In this document: positions 1-7,775 of the stretch, one piece after another
Numbering within the stretch: position 1 is the first letter of the stretch
Layout: each line of letters begins with the position of its first letter
Assembly: GCA_902624655.1 (NCBI GenBank)
Contig: CACNYJ010000001.1
Span: forward strand, 62,001 to 126,000
Reading direction: 5' to 3'
DNA: 64,000 nucleotides
Source of the DNA: an uncultured Thiothrix sp.
GTDB taxonomy: Bacteria; Pseudomonadota; Gammaproteobacteria; Poriferisulfidales; GCA-002705445
Notes under the pieces: model-generated
Database searches by the model: none
What the model was told of the DNA's origin: nothing
What the model saw: the letters and a program-made list of their open reading frames with translations, nothing else
Made by a program: the position numbers and the translations under genes

Positions 1-345
1 GTTTTAGATGGGTGGAATCTTTCCACCGAAGAAACTGTAAACGTTCTTGGATTGTCCGATCAAACAAGAAAAAGACAACTTGATAAATATAGAAATCTTA
101 AAGCATTCCCAAAGGACGAATTGATAATTAAAAGGCTGAGTCATATTGTTGGTATTTCTGATGCTTTAAGAACAACTTTTCCAAGAAATTTAAATATGGC
201 TGAGAAATGGCTTAAGACTCAACACAGACGGTTTGAGAATGAAACACCGCTAACGGTAATATTAAATGAAGGTGTCGAAGGATTATGTAAAGTAAGATCT
301 GAGTTGGATGTTACATTCGCTTGGAACACAACGGGAAAAAATTAA
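1..345 (+). CDS. MbcA/ParS/Xre-type antitoxin-like protein, 5' end missing
   Basis: The reading frame is open from the first base of the window, so the gene starts upstream; 114 C-terminal residues are visible. The first part (W-N-L-S-T-E-E..L-G-L-S) looks like the end of the Xre-like helix-turn-helix. The remainder matches the DUF2384 toxin-binding domain: an ALRTTFP segment, AEKWL, F..ETPL, then a G-rich turn and a VRSELD helix. In the known family such proteins neutralise RES-domain toxins, usually encoded directly downstream. Here the next gene, 4 bp away, is a SET-domain methyltransferase and no RES gene is visible. The family call rests on pattern recognition; the antitoxin role is inferred. 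Confidence 0.6.
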   Translation, partial: VLDGWNLSTEETVNVLGLSDQTRKRQLDKYRNLKAFPKDELIIKRLSHIVGISDALRTTFPRNLNMAEKWLKTQHRRFENETPLTVILNEGVEGLCKVRSELDVTFAWNTTGKN

Positions 346-349
346 TTAC

Positions 350-859
350 ATGAAGATTCTGTACACTATAAAAAATTCAAAAAAACATGGAAAAGGCTTG
401 TTCGCGAAATGTCACATAAAAGCGGGAACCAACATTGTTGAATATATTGGAAAAAAAATTACAAAAGCACAATCAGATAAAATCGCTGAAATTCAACTTA
501 AGAAAGCTCAAAAGAATAAAGAAGAGGGACAAGTTTATATTTTTACATTAAATGATAAATACGATATTGATGGTAATGTGAAACATAACAAAGCAAGGTT
601 AATGAATCATTCATGCAACCCAAATTGTGACACAGATATTATTGATGACAAAATATGGATTAGATCTTTCGTAGATATAAGAAAAGGAGATGAACTTACA
701 TATGACTATGGATTTTCGTTTGATCCCGAGGATTTTAGAGACCATGTGTGCAAATGCGGGTCAAGAAAATGTGTTGGTTTTATAGTTACAGAAAACGATT
801 GGAAAAAACTTCAGAAACACTTATTGAGATTTGTAAAAAACTGTAAGAAAGCTAATTAG
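350..859 (+). CDS. SET-domain protein lysine methyltransferase
   Basis: 169 aa from the ATG four bases after the preceding stop; an upstream in-frame start would overlap that gene. SET hallmarks are complete: GKGLFA (residues 14-19), the cofactor-binding NHSCNPN (86-92), ELTYDYGF (115-122) and a post-SET cysteine cluster with C134, C136 and C141. The family transfers methyl groups from S-adenosylmethionine to protein lysines. The protein has no signal peptide and is almost only SET plus post-SET, so it is probably cytosolic; its substrate is unknown. Tight spacing suggests cotranscription with the antitoxin-like gene. Its 3' end overlaps the convergent HAD gene by 8 bp. SET proteins are sporadic in bacteria, so lateral acquisition is possible. 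Confidence 0.85.
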   Translation: MKILYTIKNSKKHGKGLFAKCHIKAGTNIVEYIGKKITKAQSDKIAEIQLKKAQKNKEEGQVYIFTLNDKYDIDGNVKHNKARLMNHSCNPNCDTDIIDDKIWIRSFVDIRKGDELTYDYGFSFDPEDFRDHVCKCGSRKCVGFIVTENDWKKLQKHLLRFVKNCKKAN

Positions 860-1511
860 TTATCATTTTTTTAAATTCACTCACGCCTTTGATGGATTTA
901 TAACCAAAGGTATCTTGGCTTTTTTTGCTTGAGTCAGGACTACTTATTAAAAAAACATTTTTTAATCCATGTTTTATAGAAAAATCAATTACGTTTTTAC
1001 TGTCATCTAAAAAAACAGTTGTTTCATTATTATATTCATATTTTTTGTCTAACACATCCCAGAAGGCAATGGATTCTTTTGGAAAGTTAAAATCCTCTGA
1101 TGATACAATTTCATCAAAATATCCCCATAGTTTTGTCTGACTCAGCTTTACATGAAGCATATCTCTTGGACAGTTTGTTAATAGAAAAACTTTAATACCA
1201 TTTTTTTTTAGTAAAGATAAAAAATCTTTAGCTTTTGGTAAAGTGCTTATTCTGTTTTTTGTTATTAGAAGTTCTGACAGTAAATCTATTTGGAGTACTT
1301 CACTCCAATGTCTTAAAGAATACCACTGCATAGTATTTTCCTTCTTTTTGTACATGCTCTCAAACTCTGATTTTGCAGTATAAAAAGAAATTTTTTTTGC
1401 TTCTGAATATATTTTTGGTAAATGTTCATGCCAAAAAAAGTTATCGTATGCAAGGTCTAATAAAGTGCCATCCATATCCAAAAAAAACGTTTCTATTGAG
1501 TTCCATTTCAT
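852..1511 (-). CDS. HAD-family nucleotidase, YrfG-like (GMP/IMP nucleotidase)
   Basis: 219 aa. HAD motif I is DMDGT (residues 12-16) with nucleophile D12 and acid/base D14; motif II is the threonine in LLTNC (110-114); motif III is K145 in FPKES; motif IV is the D169-D170 pair in FLDD. The opening stretch after motif I (LLDLAYDNFFW) is characteristic of the E. coli YrfG group, which dephosphorylates purine mononucleotides. It stands alone on the minus strand, convergent with the SET gene (8-bp overlap) and divergent from the transporter. The phosphatase class is secure; the substrate is inferred from family resemblance. Confidence 0.8.
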   Translation of the reverse strand: MKWNSIETFFLDMDGTLLDLAYDNFFWHEHLPKIYSEAKKISFYTAKSEFESMYKKKENTMQWYSLRHWSEVLQIDLLSELLITKNRISTLPKAKDFLSLLKKNGIKVFLLTNCPRDMLHVKLSQTKLWGYFDEIVSSEDFNFPKESIAFWDVLDKKYEYNNETTVFLDDSKNVIDFSIKHGLKNVFLISSPDSSKKSQDTFGYKSIKGVSEFKKMITN

Positions 1512-1545
1512 CTAATCTATCTATATAAATTAATTTGATATTAAT

Positions 1546-2733
1546 ATGATAACAGAAAAAAAATATTCTCTTTTAGTAAATTTATTACTTCAAGTAATGT
1601 TTGTTGGTATATTGTTAGGGTTATTTCGAACAGCTATCCCTGCATTATCTGAAAGTATTTTTAATGTTCCAAAAGATTCATTTATATTTTTGTCTACATT
1701 CATCATAGCTTTTGGGTTGGTAAAGGGTGTTGCAAACTATTTCGCTGGAACTTTGGCCGACCAATATGATAGAAAAGCTGTTCTTTTAATTGGATGGTTA
1801 ATAGCTCTTCCAATTCCATTGATAATATATTTTGCAGATAGTTGGTACTATATAATTTTAGCTACATTCATTATTGGAATAAACCAAGGTCTGACATGGT
1901 CCGTAACTCAAATCTCAAGTGTTGATATCACAAAAACTGAGAGAAGAGGTTTTACTGTAGGGTTAAATGAATTCTCAGGTTATTTTGGAGTCGCTATTGG
2001 CGGTGTACTTGTTAGCTATATGACTTCCCTTTTTTCCGTTAAGGTAGCTTTATTTTTATTTTCTTCCATTTTTATATTAATAGCTCTTCTCTATTGTTTT
2101 TTCCTTATTGAGGATACTAAAAAATATGCAAATATTTTTAAAAAAGAGGATCCAGAAAAAATGTTTTTGTATGTTTCATGGAAAAACAAAAAACTATTTG
2201 CCTATTCTCAAGCAGGGCATGTTGAAAAATTTATTGACACATGCATTTGGATATTTTTTCCAGTTTACTTGTTTAATAATGGAATGACTTTAATCGAGAT
2301 TAGTTTAATAGTTGGAACATACGCTATGACCTGGGGTGTTTTACAAATCTTTTCAGGTCTATATTCTGACTTTGTAGGTAGAAACCTACTAATTATCACT
2401 GGAATGCTAGTTTGTGCAATCACATTACCTATGTGCTTGTTAAGCTTTGAATTAACCTGGTGGTTGATATGTAGTTTTTTTCTTGGGCTTGGAATGGCTT
2501 TGCTTTACCCATCAATAAGTTCAGCCGTCAATGATAATTGTGAGGATAGTTGGAGAGCATCCGGGATTGGTATTTACAGATTTTGGAGAGATACTGGTTA
2601 TGCCACTGGGGCTTTAGGACTTGGTATAGTATCAAGTTTGATAAATATTGAAGCAAGTTTTGTATTTGTATCAATTTCTATATTATTATCCACATTAATA
2701 TTAATTTTAACAATTAAAAAATATGGCAGATAA
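1546..2733 (+). CDS. Major facilitator superfamily transporter
   Basis: 395 aa, with about 12 hydrophobic segments in two six-helix halves and a charged central loop (about residues 185-210). The A-motif-like loop between helices 2 and 3, GTLADQYDRKAVL (about 68-80), and its second-half counterpart GLYSDFVGRNLL support MFS membership. It is an inner-membrane secondary carrier whose substrate cannot be read from the sequence. It overlaps the following DUF2237 gene by 11 bp, so the two are probably cotranscribed. Nothing nearby indicates whether it works as an efflux pump or as an uptake system. Confidence 0.85.
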   Translation: MITEKKYSLLVNLLLQVMFVGILLGLFRTAIPALSESIFNVPKDSFIFLSTFIIAFGLVKGVANYFAGTLADQYDRKAVLLIGWLIALPIPLIIYFADSWYYIILATFIIGINQGLTWSVTQISSVDITKTERRGFTVGLNEFSGYFGVAIGGVLVSYMTSLFSVKVALFLFSSIFILIALLYCFFLIEDTKKYANIFKKEDPEKMFLYVSWKNKKLFAYSQAGHVEKFIDTCIWIFFPVYLFNNGMTLIEISLIVGTYAMTWGVLQIFSGLYSDFVGRNLLIITGMLVCAITLPMCLLSFELTWWLICSFFLGLGMALLYPSISSAVNDNCEDSWRASGIGIYRFWRDTGYATGALGLGIVSSLINIEASFVFVSISILLSTLILILTIKKYGR

Positions 2734-3100
2734 ATTTAATAAAAATATTTTTGGAGAAGTCATCGAAACTTGCAGCAAAGAGACGATGACAGGTTTTTTG
2801 AGAAATGGTTCATGTGAGACTTTAAAAGATGACATTGGAAGTCACACTGTTTGCGCAATCGTAACGGATGAGTTTTTAGAATACTCAAAAACTAAGGGAA
2901 ACGATTTAATAACCCCGAGACCTGAGTTCGCGTTTCCTGGCTTAAAAGATGGTGATAAGTGGTGTGTTTGTGCGCTTCGTTGGCTAGAGGCTTTAAGAGA
3001 TAATGTTGCCCCTCCAATCGTCGCAAAGAGTACAAATGAGCTAGCTTTGGAAGTTATTGAAATTGATATACTTAAGAAGCATGCAATTGATTTAATTTAG
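2723..3100 (+). CDS. DUF2237 family protein
   Basis: 125 aa, soluble, no signal peptide. It matches the DUF2237 pattern: an early G-x-C (NIFGEVIETCS), MTGFLRNGSC, SHTVCAIVT, LITPRPEFAFPGLKDGDKWC and the final CALRWLEAL...APPIV. Several cysteines (C13, C26, C40, C77, C79 approximately) are conserved in the family. Its biochemical role is not established. The start overlaps the upstream MFS gene by 11 bp, so it is translated from the end of that message. The next feature downstream is the tRNA-Phe gene on the opposite strand, 9 bp away. Confidence 0.8.
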   Translation: MADKFNKNIFGEVIETCSKETMTGFLRNGSCETLKDDIGSHTVCAIVTDEFLEYSKTKGNDLITPRPEFAFPGLKDGDKWCVCALRWLEALRDNVAPPIVAKSTNELALEVIEIDILKKHAIDLI

Positions 3101-3109
3101 TGAAAAAGC

Positions 3110-3185
3110 TGGTGGCTTGGGGCAGAATTGAACTGCCGACACGAGGATTTTCAGTCCACTGCTCTACCAACTGAGCTACCAAGCC
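3110..3185 (-). tRNA. tRNA-Phe (GAA)
   Basis: Read on the minus strand it folds into a full cloverleaf: acceptor GGCTTGG paired with CCAAGCC, a D-arm with AGCTCAGTTGGTAGAGC, anticodon loop CTGAAAA (anticodon GAA) and a T-arm with GTTCAATTC. The CCA end is encoded. It stands alone, not in a tRNA cluster, and sits beside the proteorhodopsin promoter region. tRNA 3' ends are common integration sites, but no integrase or duplicated tRNA end is visible here. Confidence 0.97.
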
Positions 3186-3481
3186 ATAATATTTCGAAAA
3201 AATGAGTATACACTAATGTATTGAATGATGAAGTCCAAGTTTAATTGTTCAGGTATTATCTGAGAATCTTATTGATATTTATCCCTAATATTAGATTATC
3301 ATTATATTTTAATTGAAAATTTAATTTATTTTTGAAAAAAAATCAATTTTTTCAATACTTTATAAATTAAAAAATACAAAAAATTTCTGAGCAATTAAGG
3401 GTTTATTTTTTAACTGAAATGAATAGAATAACAAATGTAGTTAGTAAAAATATATCTATAATAACTCGAGGAAAAAACGAT
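3186..3481 (+). promoter_or_regulatory. Proteorhodopsin upstream control region
   Basis: 296 bp of very AT-rich DNA without a plausible gene, between the divergent tRNA-Phe and proteorhodopsin. A perfect 9-bp inverted repeat (TTGAAAAAA at 3332-3340, TTTTTTCAA at 3347-3355, 6-bp spacer) lies just before a TTTATAAA segment that could serve as a -10 element. The ribosome-binding site GAGGAA (3468-3473) sits 8 nt before the ATG at 3482 and fixes that start. The promoter itself is only inferred. No clear match to the TACAAGT/TGTACA repeats near the photolyase regulator was seen. Confidence 0.45.
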
Positions 3482-4258
3482 ATGATTAATTTATTAGATT
3501 TTAGCAAAAAACTTTTTGCATCACTTCTAGTAGTAATCTCCTTACCATCAATAGCGCTAGCAGGTGGCCACAGTAGTGGTTTAAGTCCTGATGATACGGT
3601 TGGGGTTACTTTCTGGATTATTTCTATTGCAATGGTTGCATCTACTGTTTTCTTTCTTATTGAACGTGACAGAGTAAGCGCCAAATGGAAAACATCATTG
3701 ACAGTTGTAGGCTTAGTTACATTAATAGCTGCAGTTCACTACTTCTACATGAGAGAAGTATGGGTGGCTACAGGTGATTCACCAACAGTACTAAGATACA
3801 TTGACTGGTTACTAACAGTACCTCTACAAATGATTGAGTTCTACTTAATCTTAGCTGCTGTAACAGCCGTTTCTGCTGGCATCTTCTGGAGACTATTAAT
3901 TGGTACTCTTGTAATGCTTATCGGTGGATTTGCTGGTGAAGCAGGAATGATGTCCGCAATGACAGGTTTCATTATCGGAATGATCGGTTGGTTATACATT
4001 CTTTATGAAATCTTTGCTGGTGAAGCAAGTAAAGCAAACGCAGCAAGCGGTAGCGCAGCTTGTCAAACTGCTTTCGGTGCAATGCGTTTAATTGTTACAG
4101 TAGGTTGGGCAATTTACCCATTAGGATATTTCTTAGGTTACCTAGCAGGTGGAACAGACCCAGCAACAGTAAACATCGTTTACAACTTAGCTGACTTTGT
4201 AAACAAAATCGCATTTGGTGTGATTATATGGGCAGCTGCTGTTAACGAATCTGCTTAA
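3482..4258 (+). CDS. Proteorhodopsin, blue-tuned light-driven proton pump
   Basis: 258 aa from the ATG preceded by GAGGAA; an upstream in-frame ATG at 3419 lacks a binding site. Residues 1-27 form a signal peptide, followed by seven transmembrane helices. Key residues, numbered here with the reference green proteorhodopsin in parentheses, are H86 (75), proton acceptor D108 (97), proton donor E119 (108) and Schiff-base lysine K242 (231). The carboxylates at D108 and E119 indicate an outward proton pump. The tuning position is Q116 (105), which in this family gives blue absorption, typical of deeper or clearer ocean water. The chromophore is retinal from the downstream crt/blh genes. An intrinsic terminator follows the stop. 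Confidence 0.98.
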   Translation: MINLLDFSKKLFASLLVVISLPSIALAGGHSSGLSPDDTVGVTFWIISIAMVASTVFFLIERDRVSAKWKTSLTVVGLVTLIAAVHYFYMREVWVATGDSPTVLRYIDWLLTVPLQMIEFYLILAAVTAVSAGIFWRLLIGTLVMLIGGFAGEAGMMSAMTGFIIGMIGWLYILYEIFAGEASKANAASGSAACQTAFGAMRLIVTVGWAIYPLGYFLGYLAGGTDPATVNIVYNLADFVNKIAFGVIIWAAAVNESA

Positions 4259-4281
4259 AGCAGTACAAAACGTTAGATTAA

Positions 4282-4312
4282 AGGCTCGCTGTAATAAGTG
4301 AGCCTTTTTTTG
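4282..4312 (+). terminator. Intrinsic terminator between proteorhodopsin and crtI
   Basis: A 9-bp stem, AGGCTCGCT (4282-4290) with AGTGAGCCT (4297-4305; one G-U pair), encloses a 6-nt loop and is followed by a T-run. It begins about 23 bp after the proteorhodopsin stop and ends just before the crtI ribosome-binding site. It should uncouple abundant opsin mRNA from the retinal genes, which then depend on read-through. Confidence 0.85.
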
Positions 4313-4326
4313 TTCTTAGGATTCAT

Positions 4327-5799
4327 ATGAAAAAAGTTGTGGTAATAGGGTCTGGCTTTGGAGGCCTTTCAATTGCTTCAAGATTAAAAGCCAAGGGCTT
4401 TGAAGTTACTTTAATTGAAAAACAAGCAGATTTGGGTGGTAGAGCAAGAACCTTTAGTCATAATGGCTATAAGTATGACGCTGGTCCAACAGTAATAACC
4501 GCACCTTACTTAATCGAAGAATTATTTTCAATACATAATGAAGACTTTAAGAATTACGTAAAGTTACTACCTGTAAAACCATGGTATAGGTTTCTATTTA
4601 ATAGCGGCGAATACATTGATTACGGTGGTAAATTAATCACAACAGCCCATGAGATTAAATCTAAATATGGTATCAAGAAAGCTAGAGCTTATTTAAAATT
4701 ATTAAAACATAGTAAAAGAATATTTGATAAGGGATTTACTGAATTATCGGATGCCCCTTTTGAATCAATTTCTAGCATGATCAAACATTTACCAGAATTA
4801 ATGAAAATTAGATTTGACCGCTCTGTTTATAAAACAGTTGATAAATATTTAAATAATAAAAATTTAAACGAGGCACTTAGCATGCATCCCCTTTTAGTAG
4901 GAGGTAATCCTTATTCAACAACTTCAATATATTTATTAATTCAATATCTTGAGTGGAAGTGGGGTGTTCATTATTCAGAAGGTGGAACCGGGAAAATTGT
5001 AGACGGTCTTGAGAGTCTTTTCATAAAAAAAAATATAGAAATTAAAAAAAATACTGAGGCTAAAAAAATAATTACAAAGAATGGTAAGGTAATTGGCATT
5101 GATACATCTAAAGGCATAATTAATTGTGATTTAGTTGTTTGTAACTCAGATCCTACATATACTTATAAGAACTTACTTGGCTTTAAGCCAAAAAAAATAT
5201 CAAACAAATTCAACCTCAAACATTCAATGAGCTTATTTGTTTTGTATTTTTCTACAAAAAAAATTTATGACGATGTGAAACATCATACAATAGTTTTTAG
5301 TCGAAGACATTATGAACTGCTTAATGATATCTTTAATAAGAAAATATTTGTTAGTGATCCTAGTCTTTATTTGCACAGACCTGGAGCAACCGACCCGTCA
5401 ATGATACAAAATGGTCATGACAATTTTTATGTTCTTGCTCCTGTTCCAAATAATTTGAGTAATATCGACTGGGAAAATAGGGGTAATGAACTAGCAAATA
5501 TAATAATAAATAATCTTCAAGAAAAGATAATGCCCGGTTTATCAAATAACATTGTTGATAGTTTTTTTATAACTCCTGACTATTTTGAAAATGATTTAAA
5601 TACATACGCTGGAAGTGGTTTTGGAATACAGCCTGTATTCACTCAATCAGCTTACTTCAGATACGGTAATAAAGCTAAAGAAACAGACGGCTTATATTTT
5701 GTAGGCGCAAGTACTCATCCTGGCGCAGGTGTACCTGGGGTTATTTCAACAGCAAAGGTTACTGAGAAACTTATACTAAGAGATTATGGGATTAATTGA
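4327..5799 (+). CDS. crtI: Phytoene desaturase (to lycopene)
   Basis: 490 aa. The N-terminal dinucleotide-binding motif GSGFGG (residues 8-13), the following acidic residue in LIEK and the GGRARTF segment place it in the CrtI family of FAD-dependent desaturases. The C-terminal signature runs GLYFVGASTHPGAGVPGV. It introduces four double bonds into phytoene at the inner membrane to make lycopene. It opens the retinal operon, overlapping crtB by 14 bp, and has its own AGGA site at 4318-4321. Length is normal for bacterial CrtI. Transcription must pass the terminator behind proteorhodopsin or use a promoter hidden in a very short gap. Confidence 0.96.
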   Translation: MKKVVVIGSGFGGLSIASRLKAKGFEVTLIEKQADLGGRARTFSHNGYKYDAGPTVITAPYLIEELFSIHNEDFKNYVKLLPVKPWYRFLFNSGEYIDYGGKLITTAHEIKSKYGIKKARAYLKLLKHSKRIFDKGFTELSDAPFESISSMIKHLPELMKIRFDRSVYKTVDKYLNNKNLNEALSMHPLLVGGNPYSTTSIYLLIQYLEWKWGVHYSEGGTGKIVDGLESLFIKKNIEIKKNTEAKKIITKNGKVIGIDTSKGIINCDLVVCNSDPTYTYKNLLGFKPKKISNKFNLKHSMSLFVLYFSTKKIYDDVKHHTIVFSRRHYELLNDIFNKKIFVSDPSLYLHRPGATDPSMIQNGHDNFYVLAPVPNNLSNIDWENRGNELANIIINNLQEKIMPGLSNNIVDSFFITPDYFENDLNTYAGSGFGIQPVFTQSAYFRYGNKAKETDGLYFVGASTHPGAGVPGVISTAKVTEKLILRDYGIN

Positions 5800-6652
5800 T
5801 AATAAAGAAATTATATATAAAAGTAGTAAATCCTTTTTTTGGGCGAGTAAATTTTTATCATTTGAAATATTACAAAAAGTTATTAACATCTACTCGTTTT
5901 GCAGAATACATGATGATTTAGTAGATGAAAATTTAAAATTTAGTGACACAGATAATAAAGTAAAAACTGAAATAGAAGAATTAAAAGAGGTTATAAAATC
6001 GTATGGAATAAGTGAAGATATTATTTCCGAATTAATTTTAGGTATAAATTCAGATATAAATTTTAAAAGATATAAAAATAATAAAGAGCTTTTAAGATAC
6101 TGTTATAGAGTAGCTGGTGTAGTTGGCTTAATGATGACCAAAGCACTTAAAATTGAAAGCAAAGAGGCTAATTTTTATGCTATAGATCTAGGTATCGCTA
6201 TGCAATTAACAAATATATCTAGAGATATCATCCAAGACTTTAATAATCACAGAATATATTTACCTGAAGATACTGACATTACTGAAGAAACTTTAAGTTC
6301 AAAAACTTATGAGAATAATATAAAGATTAAACGCGAAGTAGATAAGATTTTGCTTAAATCTAATATATATTACAAGAGTTCATTAAACGGATTTCGGCAT
6401 ATCCCAATAAAATCTAGGCTATCAATATTAGTTGCCTTAAGGATATATGAAGCTATAGGATTAAAAATAAAACGCTCAGGGACAAAATTTTTAGAAGAGA
6501 ATATTTATGTTAATAATTATGAAAAATTTTTTATTATATTAAAGACATTATTTGAATTTGTGATTTTTTTTGTTATCCCTGTGTATAGAAAAAAACATAA
6601 CCCTTATTTGCATGAAAATCTTAAAGGAATGATTAATATTAATGAAAAGTGA
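5786..6652 (+). CDS. crtB: Phytoene synthase
   Basis: 288 aa. Two aspartate-rich prenyl-diphosphate motifs are present: DDLVD (residues 43-47) and N143..R146-D147...D151 in NISRDIIQD. The family joins two geranylgeranyl diphosphates head to head into phytoene. The squalene/phytoene synthase signature YCYRVAGVVG (about 105-114) is intact. The gene overlaps crtI by 14 bp and crtY by 11 bp, indicating translational coupling. No GGPP synthase (crtE) is found in the window, so its substrate must come from a gene elsewhere or from a general isoprenyl synthase. Confidence 0.95.
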   Translation: MGLIDNKEIIYKSSKSFFWASKFLSFEILQKVINIYSFCRIHDDLVDENLKFSDTDNKVKTEIEELKEVIKSYGISEDIISELILGINSDINFKRYKNNKELLRYCYRVAGVVGLMMTKALKIESKEANFYAIDLGIAMQLTNISRDIIQDFNNHRIYLPEDTDITEETLSSKTYENNIKIKREVDKILLKSNIYYKSSLNGFRHIPIKSRLSILVALRIYEAIGLKIKRSGTKFLEENIYVNNYEKFFIILKTLFEFVIFFVIPVYRKKHNPYLHENLKGMININEK

Positions 6653-7775
6653 GTACGATTTAGTAATAATTGGCGCAGGATGTGCGGGCTTAAGCTTAGC
6701 TCACAGACTAATTGGGACAAATTATAAAGTATGTATTCTTGAGTCAAGTGCTGACATAAATTTGAAAAATAAATTGTGGTCATTTTGGGATACCTATAAA
6801 ACACCTTACCAAGATATAATTAAAAAGGAGTGGAAAAGTCTAGTTATAAAAAATGAAAATTCTTTAGTTGATATAAATTGCACAAAATATAAATATAAGT
6901 CTTTAGATTCTCACGTTTTCAATAATTTTATTTTAAATTTAATTAATAAAAATGATAATATTGATTTAATTACTTCATCTAAAGTTGAAAGTTTATCACA
7001 AGGAAAAACTCATGTAATAGTTAAGACACAAAACCTTGAGTTTAAGTGTAAACATGTTTTTGATAGTAGACCTGAAAATATAAAAGTATTTATGTGGCAG
7101 CAGTTTTTCGGAGCATATGTAGAAACTGGAAAAGATATTTTTGACGATGAAAAAGCAATATTTATGGAATTTTCTAAGGTTGAGGATAAATTCCATTTTA
7201 TTTACTTACTTCCTTTTTCTAGAAGAGAGGCTCTCATTGAATCAACTTATTTTTCACAAAAAAAAGAAGAGCAATATTTAGATAAAAAATATATTGAAGA
7301 GTATATGAGAGAAAAATATAACCAACCAGATTTTCAAATTTGCAAAACTGAATATGGGTCAATACCCATGGATACAGATATAAAAAATTCATCAACAAAA
7401 AATATAACGAAAATAGGCTCTTTCTCAGGCACCACACGTGCTAGTACTGGATATACTTTTATCAATATTCAAAAGCAAGTTGATAATATAATTAAACATT
7501 TGCCTGATATTATTTCAAAAAAAAGTAAAATTAAAAAAAATTATCATTCATTTCTCTTAAGGAAGATGGACAAAGTATTTTTAGAAATTGTTAAACAAGA
7601 GCCAAGACAAATGAAAAAAGCATTGATAAAGCTTTTTTCTTCAAATAATCAAGATGCTCAAATAAGATTTTTGAGCGATATTCCGAGCATTATTGATATA
7701 GTAAAGATATTACTATTGCTACCAAAGAAAATATTTTTGAAATACTCATTTATTCATAGAGCAAAAAATGATTAA
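6642..7775 (+). CDS. crtY: Lycopene beta-cyclase, CrtY type
   Basis: 377 aa. It begins with a flavin/NAD-binding fold, IIGAGCAGLSLAHRL (GAGCAG at residues 11-16), followed by the CrtY-type segment LWSFWD. The mid region holds FMEFS and LPFSRREALIESTYFS, typical of lycopene cyclases. It converts lycopene to beta-carotene, the direct precursor of retinal. It overlaps crtB by 11 bp and blh by 8 bp. The sequence is quite diverged and very AT-rich, as are its neighbours, but position and motifs make the assignment firm. Confidence 0.92.
   Translation: MKSEYDLVIIGAGCAGLSLAHRLIGTNYKVCILESSADINLKNKLWSFWDTYKTPYQDIIKKEWKSLVIKNENSLVDINCTKYKYKSLDSHVFNNFILNLINKNDNIDLITSSKVESLSQGKTHVIVKTQNLEFKCKHVFDSRPENIKVFMWQQFFGAYVETGKDIFDDEKAIFMEFSKVEDKFHFIYLLPFSRREALIESTYFSQKKEEQYLDKKYIEEYMREKYNQPDFQICKTEYGSIPMDTDIKNSSTKNITKIGSFSGTTRASTGYTFINIQKQVDNIIKHLPDIISKKSKIKKNYHSFLLRKMDKVFLEIVKQEPRQMKKALIKLFSSNNQDAQIRFLSDIPSIIDIVKILLLLPKKIFLKYSFIHRAKND

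Noticed and set aside
3110-3185. tRNA-Phe as an integration site for a genomic island carrying proteorhodopsin
   Set aside because: No integrase, no repeated tRNA 3' end nearby, and base composition does not change.
3403-3684. 93-aa minus-strand ORF opposite the proteorhodopsin start
   Set aside because: Shadow of the opsin gene; no binding site and no recognisable protein.
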